A stretch of DNA of 23,976 bases, from positions 1 through 23,976 of the forward strand of contig CAVAPV010000036.1 in the NCBI GenBank assembly GCA_963590525.1, given 5' to 3'. This document shows positions 22,364-23,976 of the stretch, piece by piece (positions within the stretch are counted from its first letter, which is position 1; each line of letters opens with the position of its first letter). This stretch comes from W2P13-069 sp963590525. GTDB lineage: Bacteria; Actinomycetota; Coriobacteriia; Coriobacteriales; QAMH01. The notes below the pieces were generated by a model, which did no database searches, had not been told where the DNA came from, and saw nothing but the letters and a program-made list of their open reading frames with translations. The position numbers were made by a program, and so were the translations under genes.

Positions 22364-23011
22364 AAATTGCAAATCACGGATGCAGCTATATTCAGAGGAA
22401 TCGATCCGGCGGATATTCAGGCGATGCTGCCATGCCTGAAATGCGTCGAGCGCACCTATAAGCGCGGCGAGCGAGTGTTGCGTGCGGGCGAGCCGGCACA
22501 GCGGATCGGCGTGTTGTTGTCGGGCCAGCTGCATATCGAGATCGCGGATGTCTGGGGATCGGTAACCGTTTTGGAGTCAATCAATCCCGGCGAGCCTTTT
22601 GCCGTGGCATACGCATGCGGCAAGGACGGCATCATGGACGTGGATGTTGCTGTAGACGAGAAGAGCCTGGTCGCGATGCTTGATGCTACCCATGCGATGC
22701 GCGCGTGCCCAAAGCAGTGCGCATGCCACGCAACGCTTGTACGCAACCTGCTGGTCTCTATGGCGAGCAAAAACGTTGCGCTCAATCGCCGCGCCATGGC
22801 CACGGCCCCAAAAAGCGTGCGTGAGAAAATCCTCGCGTATCTGTCATTGCAGCAAAAGCTGCATGGGCAGCGCGAATTTTCTATACCGTTTACACAGGAA
22901 AAACTGGCAGCGTATCTCGGCATCGACCGCAGCACGCTGTCTGCCGAACTATCGGCTTTGCGAGCCCAAGGGGTCATACAATACCGCGGCAAGCACTTTG
23001 AGTTGAGATAG
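22364..23011 (+). CDS. Crp/Fnr-family regulator, probable HcpR-like
   Basis: A 215-aa regulator with an N-terminal cyclic-nucleotide-binding-like β-barrel (about 10-125; YKRGERVLRAGEPAQRIGVLLSGQL) and a C-terminal winged helix-turn-helix (about 160-213; FTQEKLAAYLGIDRSTLSAELSALRAQGVI). Cysteines in LPCLKC and ACPKQCAC (with CACHATLVRNL) lie at the barrel and the dimer helix; their role is unknown. The frame is open from ATG 22328, but that codon lies inside the palindrome and has no ribosome site. TTG 22364 with GGAAAG 7-8 bases upstream gives the normal family N-terminus (ITDAAIFRGIDPADIQAML); GTG 22358 is a second option. The divergent position next to hcp implies control of hcp in response to nitrosative stress, by analogy with HcpR. 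Confidence 0.88.
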   Translation, partial: KLQITDAAIFRGIDPADIQAMLPCLKCVERTYKRGERVLRAGEPAQRIGVLLSGQLHIEIADVWGSVTVLESINPGEPFAVAYACGKDGIMDVDVAVDEKSLVAMLDATHAMRACPKQCACHATLVRNLLVSMASKNVALNRRAMATAPKSVREKILAYLSLQQKLHGQREFSIPFTQEKLAAYLGIDRSTLSAELSALRAQGVIQYRGKHFELR

Positions 23012-23119
23012 CGGCTTACATTGACGCCGGCCTTGCCTTTGGGCACTCGCGGCTCAATCCAAAAGCATGCAAGACTACAGAATTACGAAGATTCGAGCAC
23101 GGCAAAGACAATAACGGGC

Positions 23120-23389
23120 TGCCTAACGACGGATATGAATGATTTGGCGAGGAATCATGCCGGATATGAGCGATTAGGCAAGAAGTCATGACGGATATGA
23201 ACGATTAGGCGATTCAAGCCCGTGTGAGCATCTTGTATACAAGCTCCTGACCTGTGGTTTTGCAAAGGCATATAACTCTGCCACTAGGATACAGAGTCCA
23301 AAATCGTTCATATCCGGTCTCCGATGCACCTCAATCGTTCATGTCCGAAGCAATCGGTCCTCAAATCGTTCATGTCCGCAAGTCAGGCA
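23120..23389. mobile_element. Reduced insertion-sequence-like element with 31-bp periodic end repeats
   Basis: Three direct copies of a CGGATATGAACGATT-type repeat start at 23130, 23161 and 23192, exactly 31 bp apart. Three inverted copies (AATCGTTCATATCCG type) start at 23302, 23333 and 23364, again 31 bp apart. The outer ends match as TGCCTAAC (left) and, reversed, TGCCTGAC (right), giving a TG...CA element of 270 bp. The middle (23213-23301) has no transposase, only a CTTGTATACAAG palindrome (23232-23243). Several terminal repeats of this kind are known from IS21-like elements; the family is a guess. No target-site duplication is clear. Confidence 0.6.
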
Positions 23390-23497
23390 AGGTAGCGATG
23401 CGAGCAAACCCGCCCAGATAGACCTGCAGATGTGCACAGGGGCGAGCAGTGCCCGCCCGGATAGGTTGCAGCGGGTTGCGAGAACACAAATCGCGCG

Positions 23498-23644
23498 TGC
23501 GCCGTGGTCACGCTGGCAGGTTATGGCCATCCAAACGGTCACGTTGGCAGGAAATGGCACTGCATAAAAACAGGCATGACCAATCCATACCTGCGTGACC
23601 ACTTTATTAATCAAATCCTGCCAGCGTGACCATGCATGCGGGCA
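23498..23644. mobile_element. Second reduced element, different repeat, same 31-bp period
   Basis: GGTCACGCTGGCAGG (23506-23520) and GGTCACGTTGGCAGG (23537-23551) are 31 bp apart. Inverted copies lie at 23617-23631 (CCTGCCAGCGTGACC, exact) and, weaker, 31 bp earlier at 23586-23600. The span has no coding potential. It shows the same plan as the element at 23120-23389 with another sequence, so it is probably the joined ends of a related insertion sequence. Ends are estimates. Confidence 0.5.
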
Positions 23645-23896
23645 CTCGTGAGGAACGAGACCGTGGCGAGATGGGGCAGCGCAGTGGTCTGAAGAGAGCT
23701 CCGCCCATGCCCGCGGCCATATGCCAGCAAGTGGCGCCGGATACACTTTTCGCCCATATACCCGTCTCTTCCTTTTGGCGCAAAAAAGCAGCGACCCACC
23801 TACCGCGGGAGAGCAGTGCTCTCCCCTACTTGCACCAGCGAATTGTCGGCACTTCGCAAACCATGTTTACCTGAAAGCTCATTGTTGTCGCGCCAA
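23645..23896. other. Non-coding stretch with a small palindrome
   Basis: Together with 23012-23119 and the two repeat elements, this completes 885 bases without a supported gene. GGGAGAGCA (23807-23815) and TGCTCTCCC (23817-23825) form a perfect palindrome about a single base. A T-run (minus strand, 23786-23781) lies about 20 bases beyond it. Short frames here have no coding character. Confidence 0.4.
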
Positions 23897-23976
23897 CTAG
23901 TGTTGCCTCCTGCGCGCAGCGATCTTCTTGCGCAGATAACGCACGGTCATCACGGGATGGCGCAATAGCATCCTTG
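23897..23976 (-). CDS. 3' end of a minus-strand gene cut by the window edge
   Basis: A minus-strand frame enters from the window edge and stops at TAG (23899-23897). The visible C-terminus is RMLLRHPVMTVRYLRKKIAARRRQH. A basic, amphipathic tail of this type is common at the C-terminus of glycosyltransferases and other membrane-associated enzymes, but 25 residues cannot identify it. Confidence 0.4.
   Translation of the reverse strand, partial: RMLLRHPVMTVRYLRKKIAARRRQH

Noticed and set aside
23120..23389. CRISPR array
   Set aside because: The copies are divergent, the gaps between them are related or tiny, and the second half is inverted; this does not fit repeats and unique spacers.
23041..23648. 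GGGCACTCG direct repeat (23041 and 23640) as a target-site duplication around both arrays
   Set aside because: A 9-bp match within about 1 kb is expected by chance, and the copies do not abut the element ends.
23780..23840. tRNA-like sequence ending in CACCA
   Set aside because: No T-arm consensus or cloverleaf can be formed.

Overview
The window is high-GC, gene-dense bacterial chromosome. Gene content suggests an anaerobic actinobacterium of the class Coriobacteriia, perhaps Eggerthellaceae-like: a PPi-type phosphofructokinase, a selenocysteine-containing SelD, menaquinone genes (menA, menG), a hybrid cluster protein (Hcp), a formate/nitrite channel and a DUF6110-like/P-type ATPase pair. 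This assignment comes from recall of gene families, not from a search.

Region 1 (1-7080, all minus strand) is housekeeping. Read in the direction of transcription it runs selD, its terminator, an FNT channel, def, fmt, an RsmB-like rRNA methyltransferase, crcB/fluC, pfp and the pfp terminator. selD is longer than a conventional ORF call: an in-frame UGA at 7015-7017 encodes selenocysteine, and the gene starts at GTG 7068. Region 2 (7081-7896) has no protein gene. It holds a purine-rich, multi-hairpin putative ncRNA and inverted repeats in front of the metal-ATPase operon. Region 3 (7897-10576, plus strand) is a closed operon: a 106-aa membrane-anchored helical protein, a non-canonical P1B-type ATPase and a 26-aa membrane microprotein, ended by a strong terminator.

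Region 4 (10656-17712, minus strand) holds menG, a YugP-type zinc protease, and pyrE, a zinc ribbon and menA packed tightly together. A TetR regulator follows, with its operator inside an apparently leaderless promoter, and then a nitrate/sulfonate/taurine-type ABC transporter in the order SBP, ATPase, permease. Region 5 (17889-20527) is an accessory locus. A small XRE repressor faces a plus-strand cassette of a DUF4230 membrane protein, a 34-aa membrane peptide and a 408-aa helical protein of unknown function. Two perfect inverted repeats lie in the divergent control region. Downstream are a solitary mobile-element-like repeat, a LexA-like box and a 39-aa hydrophobic, basic-tailed peptide.

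Region 6 (20695-23011) is hcp, divergent from a Crp/Fnr-family regulator, with a perfect 24-bp palindrome between them: a self-contained nitrosative-stress unit. Region 7 (23012-23976) has no intact gene. It holds two different sets of inverted repeats that share a 31-bp period, read here as reduced insertion-sequence ends, followed by the 3' end of a minus-strand gene cut by the window edge.
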